The notes: a model not told the origin generated them from the letters alone. A stretch of 64,000 bases of DNA from Notolepis coatsorum (GCA_963971535.1 OZ020588.1:122268887-122332886), one strand, 5' to 3'. Positions 22,160 to 33,530 are shown, counted from the first letter of the stretch. Made by a program: numbers and translations.

Positions 22160-22862
22160 ATGCTGCCCGGTCTACCCCCCCTCTACCCCCCAGTGACACG
22201 CTCTCTGGCTCCGAGCTGGGATCTTCAATTGGTCCTCGGTCGGTTGTCCAAGGCCCCGTTTGAGCCTCTTGAGCAGGCACCTTTGGAACAGCTGTTGTTC
22301 AAGACTGCGTTCTTGCTGGCCATCACCTCCGCTAAGCCTGTGGGTGAGCTTTGTGCTCTCTCGGTGTGGCCCGAGTGTCTGTTTATTCGTTTCGATAGCG
22401 GTGCCACTCTGCGGCCTAATCCAGCCTTCGTGCCAAAAAATATCCGGAGTTCTTTCCGCTCCAGGGATATTATGGTTCAGGCGTTTCCTCCGCCTCCTCA
22501 CGTCATGTCCGGTCCGGGCTTTGGGGATTTACCTCAGCCGTACTCAGGGCCTCAGGGCTACCGATCAGCTCTTTATCTGTTACGGTGTCTCTCGTGCTGG
22601 TAAGGCACTGTCGAAACAGCGCCTGTCCCATTGGTTGTGCGAGGGCATTGCCCTTTGCTACACGTTGGCTGGGCTGGCCCCCCCTGTGGGCGTCAGGGCG
22701 CACTCCACTCGTGGGGTGGCGGCCTCTGCCGCCCTGTTAGGTGGGGCCTCGGTGGAGGACATCTGTGCTGGGGCTTCATGGTCCTCACCGGGTCCCTTCG
22801 TAAGGTTTTACCTCATGGACATGACCGGGGGTTCTGTCTCCCAAGCGGTTCTGAGGTCTTGA
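22160..22862 (+). pseudogene. DIRS tyrosine recombinase, frameshifted, catalytic Arg lost
   Basis: The N-terminal catalytic half is in the frame of 22160-22603 (FKTAFLLAITSAKPVGEL); the Arg that starts the catalytic set in this family is replaced by Pro in AKPVGEL. The C-terminal half is in the frame of 22260-22862: HSTRG supplies the H..R pair, and FVRFYLMD supplies the nucleophilic Tyr. The enzyme would integrate the circular DNA copy. The frame shift between the halves and the lost Arg make it inactive. Confidence 0.85.
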
Positions 22863-23122
22863 ACCTCTCCTGCTTCCCGTCCTTCGGTGGGGTAGCAGGG
22901 GTGTGTGGGTGTGGACCACAATGTGTTGTGTCACACATGGTCCCGCCTGTGCTGTGCGTTTAGGAGGTTCTGGTTCCCTCTTTTTCGCACTTGGGTGGAG
23001 TTGACTGCTGCCCCTTCTTCACTAGGAAGGAGGGGTGACGGGACTCCCTCCCCCCCCCCCCTGATGTGGGCTTTCGGGTCCTCTGGGGGTGCATTTGTCG
23101 GTCCTCGCGTCTGCTCTGTCCC

Positions 23123-23230
23123 CATATCTCGATGGCGAAGAGCAGGACGCGATTCGCCAGTACGACTATATAACGATAGGTTATGTGTATGACCTAGTTA
23201 TATGAGAACTGGCAGAGCGTCCTGCTCTTA
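23123..23230. repeat. DIRS internal complementary region
   Basis: Positions 23123-23174 are complementary to the outer left end (TATCTCGATGGCGAAGAGCA, CGCCAGTACGACTATATAAC). Positions 23205-23229 are complementary to the outer right end (ACTGGC, GAGCGTCCTGCTCTT). The region thus joins copies of both element ends and would template circular junction formation. Confidence 0.88.
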
Positions 23231-23283
23231 GCGTGCCCTGAGATCCCTTGGGAAACTTTTCTATTGAAAACTGTTTTCCGAGG

Positions 23284-23440
23284 AAGGGCGAGTGGTGACC
23301 ACGCCTAGTGCTTTATAGTACGTCACTAGGGCGGGGCCTGGCAGGTGCTGGGTGCATTTGTTTTATTCGTTGATGAAGTACAGTAGGTACTGGAGATGAG
23401 GTATATCTCGATGGCAAAGAGCAGGACGCTCAGCCAGTAC
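23284..23440 (-). repeat. DIRS right inverted terminal repeat
   Basis: Inverse complement of the left repeat with few mismatches; the last bases (GAGCAGGACGCTCAGCCAGT) differ from the left end, and that end-specific part is mirrored in the internal complementary region. Confidence 0.92.
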
Positions 23441-23443
23441 TCG

Positions 23444-23620
23444 TTAACTCTTTCACTACCACACTACAGAAGGTTAACTCTTTCACTACCACACTACAGA
23501 AGGTTAACTCTTTCACTACCACACTACAGAAGGTTAACCTTTCACTACCACACTACAGAAGGTTAACCTTTCACTACCACACTACACCCTTTCACTACCA
23601 CACTACAGAAAGTTAACCTT
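23444..23620 (+). repeat. 30-bp minisatellite, right part
   Basis: About six units of the same 30-bp repeat as at 18937-19058, some shortened to 28 bp, continuing the array interrupted by the DIRS insertion. Confidence 0.95.
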
Positions 23621-23639
23621 TCACCTAACACTATCTGTT

Positions 23640-23961
23640 CCACAAGATCAGAGAGTTATGTGATGATGAAGCTTAAGACATAACATGCCCAGCACCAGCC
23701 AAAGTATCGAGCAGCGGTTCAAAAAGACCACGGTGATCACTCTGGAGAGGCCATCAGAACATTGAACATTAAACATTGACTTTAGCATGTCTATTTTGTC
23801 ATTCCTATTTTTTTACCTGTTTATTATGTCTATTTTATTAGTTTATTAGTATTACTGCAAAATCAAAGCAGGCATGGCCACCCGCATTTCACTGTATGCC
23901 CTGGTGTGTATGTGAATAGATCTTGTGTTATTTTAAATGATAATAAAATCTTGAAACTTGA
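23640..23961 (+). mobile_element. LINE 3' UTR fragment
   Basis: Ends with GCATTTCACTGTATGCCCTG, a run to AATAAAATCTTGAAACTTGA, the 3' tail style of L2/CR1-like LINEs. No reverse-transcriptase codons remain, so it is a short 5'-truncated copy. The left boundary is uncertain. Confidence 0.55.
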
Positions 23962-23984
23962 TTTGTCTTGTTTACATCAGGGTC

Positions 23985-24060
23985 CCCCATTTTCCTTATA
24001 ATACATTTACATTTAGTCATTTAGCTTTTAGACTTACAAGGTCTGTACGACGAGTCATCA
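23985..24060. repeat. fish interspersed-repeat fragment
   Basis: Contains TACATTTACATTTAGTCATT followed by TAGC, a motif that recurs in many fish transposon ends. Only a small piece is present, so no family is assigned. Confidence 0.4.
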
Positions 24061-24147
24061 GGAAGGGCACAACTCTATCAGCTTGGTTTGGTGAATTCGG
24101 TGGACACTGCGCCGAGGACAATAACGCGCTGGCGACATTCTGTGATG

Positions 24148-24258
<111 letters not shown>

Positions 24259-25083
24259 TATCACAAAAAAAACTTGAGTTATATGCTCATTAGCAGAGGA
24301 AGCTGTTATTTTTGCAACACAACCAGGTTACAAAAGATACAAGGTTTATTGGTTAAAACACATGAGCATGACCCCCAGAATATGACGGGGTTAGCAGAAC
24401 CAGAGAATAACAGCCGGTACAGTAAGGCGTCCCTTATTAGGTAAATTAGCACACTTATCACAGCACTAAATTACATAAACGATCATGACTTTTCCTTCTA
24501 TGGGTGTGTGTTTGCAGTGCCACAAGACAGAGTCGTTGTCATAACAAAAGAGTCTGCACTAGAACATGGCCAGGTGTTAATTGCACCCAGAGAGAGAGAG
24601 AGGGGGGCCATGCAGGATTACAATGCATTCTGGGTAGGGTTGTAGTTGTTTAACACTGTAAGTGTAAAACTTTCAAGGCCATTTTCTCTGAATACGTTTT
24701 GTGATATCACCATTATTCATAGAAAGTAGCTTGAAAAGTATCCCACCAAAATGTTCAAGTGATGGCTTATTTTGAAGGTATGAATCTGTACTTTCATAAT
24801 ATGTAAAAAATATAATTTGAAGTTGCCTCAACAAGTCCCTACTATCCATGGCTAGTCACATTTTAAGGTGTACCAGCCATTCAAGAATACATATTTTGCT
24901 GGGAATGGACACTTTTAAATGATATGCTTGCATCATTATCTTCTTTAGGTATTGTCACATTTGACTGGGAAAGGGCTTAACATAGAGCCAGGGCACTAGG
25001 ACCCTGAGGGACATGTAGGCAGTACCCTGGGACATGTAGGGATTATCCCCACAGCACATCCTCATGTTCAGCTCCTCCCAGGC
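24259..25083. other. unassigned DNA
   Basis: No gene or transposon end is recognised. A short GA run lies near 24590. Confidence 0.45.
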
Positions 25084-25477
25084 CTATGTAGTGGTTACGT
25101 CATTGCCGTTTTTCATGTTCCACCCTCTGTCCAACACAATGTATTTCCCCATTGCCCATTTCTAAATCGCCTTGTTTAAAACAAATAAAGCATTAACATT
25201 GGCATGGTGTACCTTTCTGTGCTTATTCATCCACAATCTATAGCCCAACATGAAAATATTCGCAATTAATCATAAAAAAAAATCGCGAAATTGTATTTCA
25301 ACCAAAAATGTTTAAACAATAATGTTAGTGATAGAAGGGAACTCATTTTGTTCAAACATTTTAAGCTTTTCAATTTCCATGTGGCAGAATTGTTACAATA
25401 GCCGATAATCCATTTTCCCAATGATAAATCCCTATACGGGTGGAACAACCAGTGACGTCAGACTACACCTCCCTATA
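25084..25477. mobile_element. MITE, copy 1 (ATAGGGAGGTGTAG ends)
   Basis: The right end TGACGTCAGACTACACCTCCCTAT is the inverse of the left end seen in copy 2; copy 1's own left end is degraded (CTATGTAGTGGTTACGTCA). The body matches copy 2 in order, including the region that is uninterrupted here and split there. It is non-coding. Confidence 0.8.
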
Positions 25478-25550
25478 GACATGCCTCTCTGATGGCCACA
25501 GTCCATTCCACTTCAAGTACATCTTACTCCTGGCACTAATCCGGTGCCCA

Positions 25551-26252
25551 ATAGGGAGGTGTAGTGGTTACGTCATTGCTGTTTCTGGCCGGTCCACCTC
25601 GCAAAATTGCAACGTATTTCCCCATTGCCCATTTCTAAATTGTCTAGTTTAAAACAAATAAAGCATGAACATTTGCATGGTGTACCTTTCTGTGCGTATT
25701 CATCCAAAATCTATAGCTCAACATGAAAATATTCACAATTAATCGTAAAGAAATATCGCAGAATTGTATTTCAACCAAAAATGCTTAAATAATAATGTTA
25801 GTGATAGAAGTGTCATGGCTATCAAATCCCTCCCCCTCCTCCCCCATGTGTCCCCTATCCAGTGCCCCCCCCCCCATTTTGACCCATCAAATGGAGCTCC
25901 CCCTCCCCATCCTTACTATAAAGGGCTCCTCCTGACACAATTCAGTCTTCTCTTCCTAGGTAATTTCAGCTGAGCGAAAGCCACTCAACCATGTATCTAA
26001 CTATCTTGTATATAATCGATCTATCTGGCAAATAAATCGTATATTAACCAGACTCAGTTGACTGAGTATGTTATTCATGATATTCACTATATCCTACAGA
26101 AGGGAACACATTTTGTGCAAAAATGGAAAGCTTTTCAATGTTCATGAGGCAGAATTGTTACAATAGCCGATAATCCATTTTCCCAAAGATAAATCCCTAT
26201 ACGGGTGGACCTCGCAGGCAGTCCAAAGTGACGTCAGACTACACCTCCCTAT
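25551..26252. mobile_element. MITE, copy 2, split by a solo LTR
   Basis: Starts ATAGGGAGGTGTAGTGGTTA and ends with the inverse complement ACTACACCTCCCTAT. Removal of 25811-26098 and one GAAG restores collinearity with copy 1. Confidence 0.85.
25811..26098 (+). mobile_element. solo LTR (288 bp)
   Basis: Starts TGTCATGG and ends ATCCTACA, flanked by the 4-bp duplication GAAG (25807-25810, 26099-26102). The uninterrupted sister MITE at 25084 reads through this point as AGTGATAGAAGGGAAC, proving an insertion. An ACTATAAAGG box near 25914 and AATAAA near 26031 suit an LTR. No internal sequence remains. Confidence 0.87.
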
Positions 26253-27079
26253 GGGGTCAGGGCTTGAAATATGGACATCTGGCTCCCCAAGCCACAAGGA
26301 AAGCATTTAAAGGCTTTTTACTATACCAGATATAAGCTAATATCCAAGTTAAGGAACATTAGATGTTATGAAAATATGGATACCATAGTAAATGGGATAA
26401 GTATCCCCTCAGTATCGTAGGTAATATTTACATAATCCCAGCTGTCATATTCAGATCTGGTCAGGAGTGTATTCCAGCTGATGTAAATGGGATATGGCTG
26501 CAACTCAAAGATAGAATACTTGAATATCCAAAGCGGCATTGGAGCATTAAAAGTGCTTGTAAAGACACCCAAGGTCACCACAGTGCCAACACGGCCATCA
26601 CGCTTGCCAAGGATAGTTAGCGAGCCCTAACAGGGATGCTGCTGTGTAGTTTACTTTTGAAACACTTTTATAACATAATGACTTTCATCAGCACTTTAAT
26701 CTGCCTCACTGAGTGTCCTCAAGCTCAAAGCAGTGCACACTAGAGAGTTACAGCTGACACTTTGCACTGGATTCCTATCAAACCTAAAACCCCTCGACTG
26801 TTACATTTCGGCGTTCCCGTCTTTTCACTTCAAAGCCTTGCGAATATGAGGAAACAATACATTGAAAACATCAATAATTGATGTCAAAGTTATTCTAAGG
26901 AGTAGATAAGTGTGTGTGTGTGATGTTTACCAATTAGGGCAGGGTTCTATCCTTTATCCTTTATGCTCATTATTCACATACTGACACTGTACATATTTAC
27001 GGTGAACCCCAGCGACACTTTGTACTGGCGCTCCACTCCTCAGAATTGAAAACCATCAACACCTGCTCAGAGAAGTGAC
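26253..27079. other. unassigned DNA
   Basis: A minus-strand frame at 26366-26581 (71 codons, rich in Trp, Tyr and Ile) does not match a family I recognise. I see no clear splice sites around it, so it is not annotated as a gene. Confidence 0.4.
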
Positions 27080-28195
27080 TCAAGTTTCAAGTTTCTTTAA
27101 TAGTTGTCATACAGAAGTACAGAATACTTTTATACAAAATGCTTTTTACTGTTACGCTCCAGAGACTGTGCTAGACAAGATAAGTATGAAATAAAATAGT
27201 ATAGCATGTAAATTAGAAGTAAAAAACGAGGTCACAGTGTTCAGTATAGACATATGTACAATGTTCGATGCAGAATAGAAGTAACTGAGTTACCATATAA
27301 TATACAATATACTATGCAGTGTACTAATATACAATACTATATAGTGCAAAGCAGAAATGGGATGAGGTACAATTTAGGTACAATTTACAGTAAGGTGTAC
27401 GAGTTGTAGTGCAAATCCTTTATCAATAAATATAAAGTGTGTTTAGGTGATCTAAAGTGTGGAGAGTGGGTGCTGCAGTGTGTTGTTTGTTTAAAGTGAG
27501 TGTGTGCATGTGGATGTGTGTGCTGTGTGCATTTGATGGTTGTTGTATAGTGTTTATTGTTCCGTGAGCAGCCTGATGGCCTGGGGATAGAAGCTTCTTC
27601 TGAGTCTTTCTGTGCTCGCCTTGAGACTCCGGTATCGCTTGCCTGACCGCAGCAGTTCAAAGAGGCAGTTGTTCGGGTGGCTGGAGTCATTGATGATTCT
27701 CTTAGCCTTACCCCTGCACCGCTTGTTGTAAATGTTCTGGAGGGTGGCGAGCCCCCCTCCAATTGTGCGTTCGGCTGAACGTGTCACTCTTTGTAGTCTT
27801 GTGCAGTGCTATTCCCAAACCAGGAGGTGATGTTGCCAGTCAGGATGCTCTCTATTGTACATGAGTAGAAGTTCTTAAGGATCTTCTGACTGACTTGGAA
27901 CTTCCTTAGGCGCCTGAGGAAGTACCTTCTTCACAACACTGTCAATGTGTGTGGTCCATGTCAAGTCCTCGGATATGTGGGCTCCGAGGTACTTAAAACT
28001 GTTCACTCTCTCAACCGGTGCCTCGTCGATGCTGAGGGGGCTGTAGTCCTTGACCCCTGACCTCCTGAAGTCCACAATCATCTCCTTTGTTTTGCTGACA
28101 TTCAGGGAGAGGCTGTTCTCCTGGCACCATCGTGCCAGGACCTTGACCTCCAGGTAGGCCCTCTCGTCGTTTGCAGAGATCAGGCCCACCACAGT
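27080..28195 (-). mobile_element. L2/CR1-like LINE, copy D, 5'-truncated
   Basis: Minus-strand copy of the LINE at 9398. The 3' tail (CAAGTTTCAAGTTTCTTTAA on the plus strand) and 3' UTR lie at 27080-27550, followed upstream by the C-terminal third of the reverse transcriptase. The 5' end stops just after the FADD region, at about 28195. Confidence 0.87.
27554..28192 (-). pseudogene. L2 reverse transcriptase C-terminal fragment, copy D
   Basis: Two minus-strand open stretches (27875-28192 and 27554-27787) encode [60 protein letters not shown], then after a frame break [20 protein letters not shown] and [20 protein letters not shown]. These are the palm-end and thumb parts of the L2 polymerase. 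The catalytic FADD block is lost at the truncated 5' side, and a small deletion near 27925 breaks the frame. Confidence 0.85.
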
Positions 28196-28378
28196 CTGTG
28201 TTAGCGTGTTGCTGGGCAGTGGCTGGTCACTGTGTGTTCTACTCTGTCTTGCTTCTCCCTCGCCGTGAGTCTGTATTAATTTCTAGATGAAGATAAAAGT
28301 GCCACAGAGTTGCCACTTTGTTGATGCACGGTTCTGACTGCAAAGAGCCTTAGTCAAACATCAATACTTTATAACAAA
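28196..28378. other. unassigned DNA
   Basis: Short spacer between the L2 copy and the L1 target duplication; nothing recognised. Confidence 0.4.
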
Positions 28379-28485
28379 GTAAGGCACAGGTGCTTCCGGT
28401 TTCCGCTCAGGTGAAGTGCTCCGCGACCACTGCACATTAATCATTATAACGACATTAATTTCACGCCATAGCACACATCGTAAGG

Positions 28486-28869
28486 ATGTCCAAACAAATA
28501 CTAAACCCGACTGGAACGTTAAAAGAGGAAGACAGAGATTTTATCAGAACTTTATTCCGCAAGGAACTTGAAGCTAGCACGCTGAAGCTAACTAACAGAT
28601 TGGACTCGTTCCAAGCAGAGCTAGCAGGCATGACCACGCGGCTCTCGGGAATGGAAGAGGAGATAACCATGGTTAAGACTAACTTTGAGTCCAACTCCAC
28701 CGATGTCTCAGCTATAAAAGACAAGATACTTATTTATGAACAGAAGGTGGCCAACCTAGAGGACCGAAATAGAAGATGCAATATCCAAGTCTACGGCTTA
28801 CCCGAAAGCGCAGAGGGTGATGCGCTGATTCAATACCTGCGTTTCACTGCACGCCAGGCTCTTCTTTGA
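28486..28869 (+). pseudogene. L1 ORF1p-like protein, N-terminal half
   Basis: A 127-codon frame starting at the first ATG of the element. Residues about 20-90 form a heptad-like coiled coil (LTNRLDSFQAELAGM, LIYEQKVANLEDRN). NRRCNIQVYGLPESAEGDA is the start of the RNA-recognition motif of L1 ORF1 proteins, which coat L1 RNA as trimers. The frame ends at 28867-28869. Beyond it, another frame (about 28926-29010) reads KGIEVFLLYPATLKIKMGHG, a piece of the ORF1 C-terminal domain, so the middle was deleted. Confidence 0.8.
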
Positions 28870-29619
28870 GAGGCCAGGAAGCATCCTCCAACCGTGGATA
28901 ACCATCCCCTCAGATTCGCAGCGGACTTCAGTGAAAAGGGACTACGCACGTGAAAAGGGCATCGAAGTTTTCCTACTCTACCCAGCCACCTTGAAAATAA
29001 AGATGGGCCACGGTGTTGTTACATGCAACCGCCTACACCTCGCCGACTGAGGTGCAACGCTTCCTACGGAGCGGCATGGTATCCTCCCCGCCCGAGGGGG
29101 ACGGACCCCATGTCATAAAGCAAGTGCCCATGTCTAGGTGTTTTTCGTAATTTTTTTTGTCTTTTGTATTTTTTATTATGTATATGTTGTGGGATCACTG
29201 CACGGCTCTCTGCAAGTGAGCCGGGACCATCAAGACCACCTTATTTTATAATTTTATATTTTTATAATTTCTATTCAACCTTGTTTCTGTACGGGCGGGG
29301 TATTTTGGGCCCCTGTCGCTGCGGGTCTGATGGTTGCGGTCGTGGTCTGGGGGGGGCCCCTGGTTCGGGGTCTCGGCGAGTTGTGGTGTTAAAGAGGCAT
29401 GATGCTTTGATTCGCTGGGGCGCCAGACTCGGGGTCCTCGTGGGATGGGGATCATGGCTGTCGTGGCTGGAGATGGCGGGGGCTCAAGATGTTTCACTAT
29501 ATAGTAGCCTATATATATTTGTTTTTATTTTGTATTTTTCCTGTTCCTTCCTTTACATATTTGATTTATATTATAACTGTTTCATTTGTATTCATTGAAT
29601 TATTAAGTGTCTTGTCATT

Positions 29620-29730
<111 letters not shown>

Positions 29731-29934
29731 GCTTTATCTGTCCGGTGGTGTCTTGTTTATTATTGTGGTAACTGTAGTGTGCTTTGTCTTGTTTCATGGA
29801 AAAAAAGGGGAAAAAAAAGATTTGAAAAAATAAAAAAGGTAAGGCACAAGAGTTATTATTTGTTGATGTGTGCATCCCAATTAAGTGCATGAAAAGACCC
29901 ATTGACAGCAGAGTGGAAGGGGAGGTGCCATTTA

Positions 29935-30220
29935 CTGTAGAGAGTGAGAGACAGAGATGTACAGAAGATGAGCGGAGTGAGAGAGATGCCCATGGTATCA
30001 TAAAGCAGAAGGTGTGTTTTTACTGAGGGATAGATAAAGATGTGGAGGGACAGATGCTGAGAGAGAGAGGAAGGGAGGGAGAGAGATAGAGGGGTGGAGG
30101 GGAGGGATATAGCCTCAGAGAGAGGGTGGAGGGGAGGGAGAGAGCCTCATAGAGATGGTGGGAGGGAGAGATAGACTTAAGAGAGAGAGTAAGAGAGACA
30201 GGGGCAAAAAGAGGTAGAGA
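29935..30220. repeat. purine-rich GA/GGA tract
   Basis: Degenerate runs of GAGAGA, GGAGGGAGAG and similar motifs on the plus strand. Not coding. Confidence 0.8.
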
Positions 30221-30884
30221 GAGTTTGAGTCCACCACCGTTTAATATTCACATCAATGAACTGGCAATGATGTTGGAACGATCTGAAAAACCCTGGTTTT
30301 TCTTCAGTTTTATATACTTCACCCCAAGAGAGGAGAAAAAGCCATCCTCCTTCTGGCTTCTGTTCAAAAGCGTCTGCATTATGCATGTACAGCACTGCAA
30401 TTATCACAACCCTGCCAGGAAATGTACTGGGCTAAATTACATTCTGATTAATCCTTGTAATCATTTTGTCTGAGTGGCATGCTGGGTGAACGTGTCATGT
30501 ATGGAGAGATACATTTATTTTTTACTGATGGCAGTCATACGTCACATGTCTTCTTCTTCCTCTTAATTCTTTGTATTAATCTTCACCGTTTTCTTCTTCA
30601 TCCACTTCTCCCTTTTGTGTTCCATTTTTTCATTTTACATTCTGTGGTCTCGTGAAGAAATTCCCCCATTTTAGACTGAGACAAGAACAGGTTTGAGACA
30701 GAAACCATGATCAGCCTCAACTTCAGCATTGTTACCCAGTTCTTTGACATCTTTGAACTTTAGATACTTGTCCTTCTGCATGACACGTGGATAATATAAC
30801 TGCAAGAGCTGCGTGGCTGTAAGCAGGCAAAGCAAACACACAATGTACATGGCTTCACAATAAGCACCACTTAATCCTACAGTA
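30221..30884. other. unassigned DNA
   Basis: No gene, RNA or transposon end is recognised. Confidence 0.45.
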
Positions 30885-31377
30885 TATAATAGAATAGAAA
30901 TACTTTTATTATCCTGTGGGAAATTTGACACTGCAAATCGCTCAACATTTAAACATTTAGACAGGACAGGTCACAAATTAGAATAATAACACAAATCAAT
31001 CAAGTTGCCTAGGATAAGAGTAGAGTAAAATAGAATAAAAATAAAATAAAATATACAGAAATAAATACAGTACAAATATACTGAGCATGGGGGAAGGGGG
31101 GGGGGGGTACAGGTAGTAAAAAACAACACAGCAGTGTAAACTATTTGGTCAATATAATTTAACTATCTAACTAAATTAAATATATATTCACAGTATTCAC
31201 AGTGTCACATAAGGTGCAGTATGCTTCAGGTAGTGTATTGTCCTCCTTGGGTTCCTATTAGTCCAAGGTCAATGTCTGGCAGCCGTCGCTGCCCCCTGTT
31301 TTGGAGCCTGGAGGCCGCTAGTCGCGGCCTCCTGCCACTATTGAGCTGCCGCTCTGTGCTCAGTGATGCAGTGAGGC

Positions 31378-32482
31378 TGTGAGGATTTGCCTGTCCCTGG
31401 ACCTTTTTTCCCTGTCTACTCTCCTCAACAGCCCCCACCCTTGCAGGGACTTTTCCCTGTCTCCTACTCTTCACCAGCCCCCACCCTTGCGAGGACTTTT
31501 CCCTGTCTCCTACTCTTCACCAGCCCCCACCTTTGGACATTCTTGTTCCTCTACCTTCACGCACCTGTTGGGAGTTTGCGATCAGCTCGGGAGAGTACTT
31601 AGGTTGCAGACTCCCCTCCAGTCCTTGTCGGGTCGTTCTGTGTTCTGTACGCTGGTTCTGTACGCTGGTTCTGTACGTTACCATCTACTGCCGTTTCCTG
31701 GAGTGGGACATCGTCTTCGCTCTCTAGACTTCCACGGGAGGATCCCTTTGTTCTCACTCCAGACGTCATGCCATCTTGTTGCTACCATCACCTGCCGCGT
31801 CTCCGGTCTCGGACCCCGGCTCGCCATCGCTCCCTATTCCACGGGGGGATGGCGTGTTCTCCCTCGGACCCCGGCTCGCCATCGCTCCCTATTCCACGGG
31901 GGGATGGCGTGTTCTCCCTCGGACCCCGGCTCGCCATCGCTCCCTATTCCACGGGGGGATGGCGTGTTCTCCCTCGGACCCCGGCTCGCCATCGCTCCCT
32001 TTCCACGGGAGGATGGCGTGTTCTCGCCCCGGTCCCCTGGGACCCCCTTTGTTCTGCGCTGCCCGTCTGCAGCATCCGAGGAGGAGGAGGAGGATTCCTT
32101 TCTGAGCAGCAGAGCCCTACTCGGTGTAGGGACGGAAGAGGATCCCCGTGCCCGGCCTCTGCCGTCGGACCCCTGTCCCTGTGCCCGGCCTCCGCCGTTG
32201 GATTCCTGTCCCCGTCCCCAGCCCCTCTCTCCGGGCCTCTGTCCCTGTCTCTAGCCCGCCTCTCCGGGCCTCTGTCCATGTCCCCCTCTCCAGTGCCCCT
32301 GGTCCCTTAGCCTGTTCGCCCGTTAAAGGCACAGTGCCGCAGTTTTCATATTTCATGGACTCTAGTGTTTTTTGTGTTCTCCCTTCTGCCGCTTTTTGTT
32401 ATATAATAAATATTGCCCTGTTTTGGCTTACTCTCATACCTGTCTTGTGTTGTGCTATTGGGGTCGGTTTCAAACCATAACA
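31378..32482 (+). mobile_element. solo LTR (1105 bp) with internal 55-bp repeats
   Basis: Starts TGTGAGGATTTG and ends CAAACCATAACA; flanking pentamers GAGGC and GTGGC match at 4 of 5 bases. The end, including GCTATTGGGGTCG, is shared with the LTRs at 39608 and with 62505-62577, which fixes the right boundary. AATAAATATT near 32405 is a plausible polyadenylation signal. It interrupts a minus-strand LINE. The long open frame through it is not a known protein. Confidence 0.75.
31810..32030 (+). repeat. 55-bp tandem repeat inside the LTR
   Basis: Four copies of a 55-bp unit (GGACCCCGGCTCGCCATCGC then TCCCTATTCCACGGGGGGAT) start at 31811, 31866, 31921 and 31976. The last copy has small changes. 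Confidence 0.95.
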
Positions 32483-32687
32483 GTGGCACAGTGATGCATT
32501 GTATAGTCTGATGGCTGTTGGAATGAAGGACTTCCTGTGCCGTTCAGTGCTGCATTTGGGTAGTGTGAGCCTAGCACTGAACATGCTCATCCTGTCAGCC
32601 AAGTCTGTGTATAGTGGGTGGGTGGGGTTTTCCCTGATGGCCTGGAGCTTAGCAAGGCTCCTCCTCTCCGCCTCGCTAGAGAGTCCA
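32483..32687 (-). pseudogene. LINE reverse transcriptase C-terminus
   Basis: Minus-strand codons read GLSSEAERRSLAKLQAIREN, HPLYTDLADRMSMFSARLTL and STERHRKSFIPTAIRLYNAS. This is the C-terminal tail of a CR1/L2-superfamily polymerase (R...R.SF.P.AI.L.N). The rest is lost upstream, and the coding end abuts the solo LTR. Confidence 0.8.
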
Positions 32688-33530
32688 GGGCCCCGTTCCC
32701 CGTACCTGGCTAACTGAGTTAGCCGGATAATATCCAGCATAGCCTGACTTAAGCCAGACCTTTCCATTCCCCGACGCTCGATTGTCTAAATCACTATGAC
32801 AACAGATCAAAAAGTTTGAGCCTGGTCGAGAGCAGGGTTAAGTTCAGTTAGCTGGATGAACCATGGCCACGCCCCCGCAAAGAAATGCCAGCTCGCTTCC
32901 TGAAATGATTCTCACAGTCTAGATCTGAATTATACCATTATTCTGAATTATGTTCTTGTGCTTCATTCTTCTAGAGGGGACTTTTGAAATGTATAATAAT
33001 AGAACTAAATGCTGATAATAAATCATATTCAGCCTATAGATTTACTTTGTCCTAAATAAAATAATGCATGTCATATACGGCGCTCGGAGTGCGATACACG
33101 CTGCATGTGGTTATTTTAATAACGGCACATTGCAAATGTGAATCCCGCGGGGATATTTTTAATGAATGAAACCTATCGGCCGTTTGGCTCTGATTAGTTT
33201 CATATATTCTCCGCTGTAGATTTGCTTAACGGAGCGCCCGGATTGTGTTTCATTCAAGCATAAAATTGAAGTGTCTATGCGTGGATTGTGGTTTTTGTGG
33301 ATTATGAATTACGAGGACTCTGAGGATTGTTGAATTGTATCATCACTCACACGTTATTGTGATATTGTAACTGGGATTAAAATGTCTGCTGTTTGACGGA
33401 TTTGAGAAATTGAATGAGCTGTTGACGTCAGATTAATGCATTTGAGAATAAAGAGATAAAACTTCATTCAAAAGAAAGATATTTGAAACACGGGTTTCTT
33501 GTCCATTGATGGATACACAATGAATATATC

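Larger units (their letters stand above)
19056..23443 (+). mobile_element. DIRS-type tyrosine-recombinase retrotransposon, decayed
   Basis: Has the three hallmarks of DIRS elements: inverted terminal repeats (19069-19235 and 23284-23440), a DIRS-style reverse transcriptase and RNase H followed by a tyrosine recombinase, and an internal complementary region (23123-23230) carrying sequence complementary to both outer ends. It inserted inside a 30-bp minisatellite at a GTTAAC step, with no obvious target duplication, as expected for recombinase integration. Reading frames are broken in several places and conserved parts are missing. Confidence 0.92.
30885..32687 (-). mobile_element. CR1/L2-type LINE (different family), split by a solo LTR
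   Basis: The plus strand shows the reversed 3' tail (AGAATAGAAATACTTTTATT then ATCCTGTGGGAAATTT) at 30885 and a 3' UTR to 31377. After the LTR insertion, reverse-transcriptase C-terminal codons follow at 32483-32687. The 5' part is cut off by the inverted-repeat element at 32688. Confidence 0.75.

Noticed and set aside
18925-23625. Regular repeats flanking a large insert, checked as a CRISPR-like array
   Set aside because: The 30-bp units are directly adjacent with no unique spacers, and the insert is a DIRS element. This is a minisatellite.
26366-26581. 71-codon minus-strand frame rich in aromatic residues
   Set aside because: Composition is protein-like, but I recognise no family, find no clear splice sites and see no second exon. 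Kept as unassigned.
31379-32310. Long plus-strand open frames (up to 291 codons) rich in Pro/Ser/Arg
   Set aside because: They lie inside a solo LTR and are made by its GC-rich 55-bp tandem repeats. No domain is visible.
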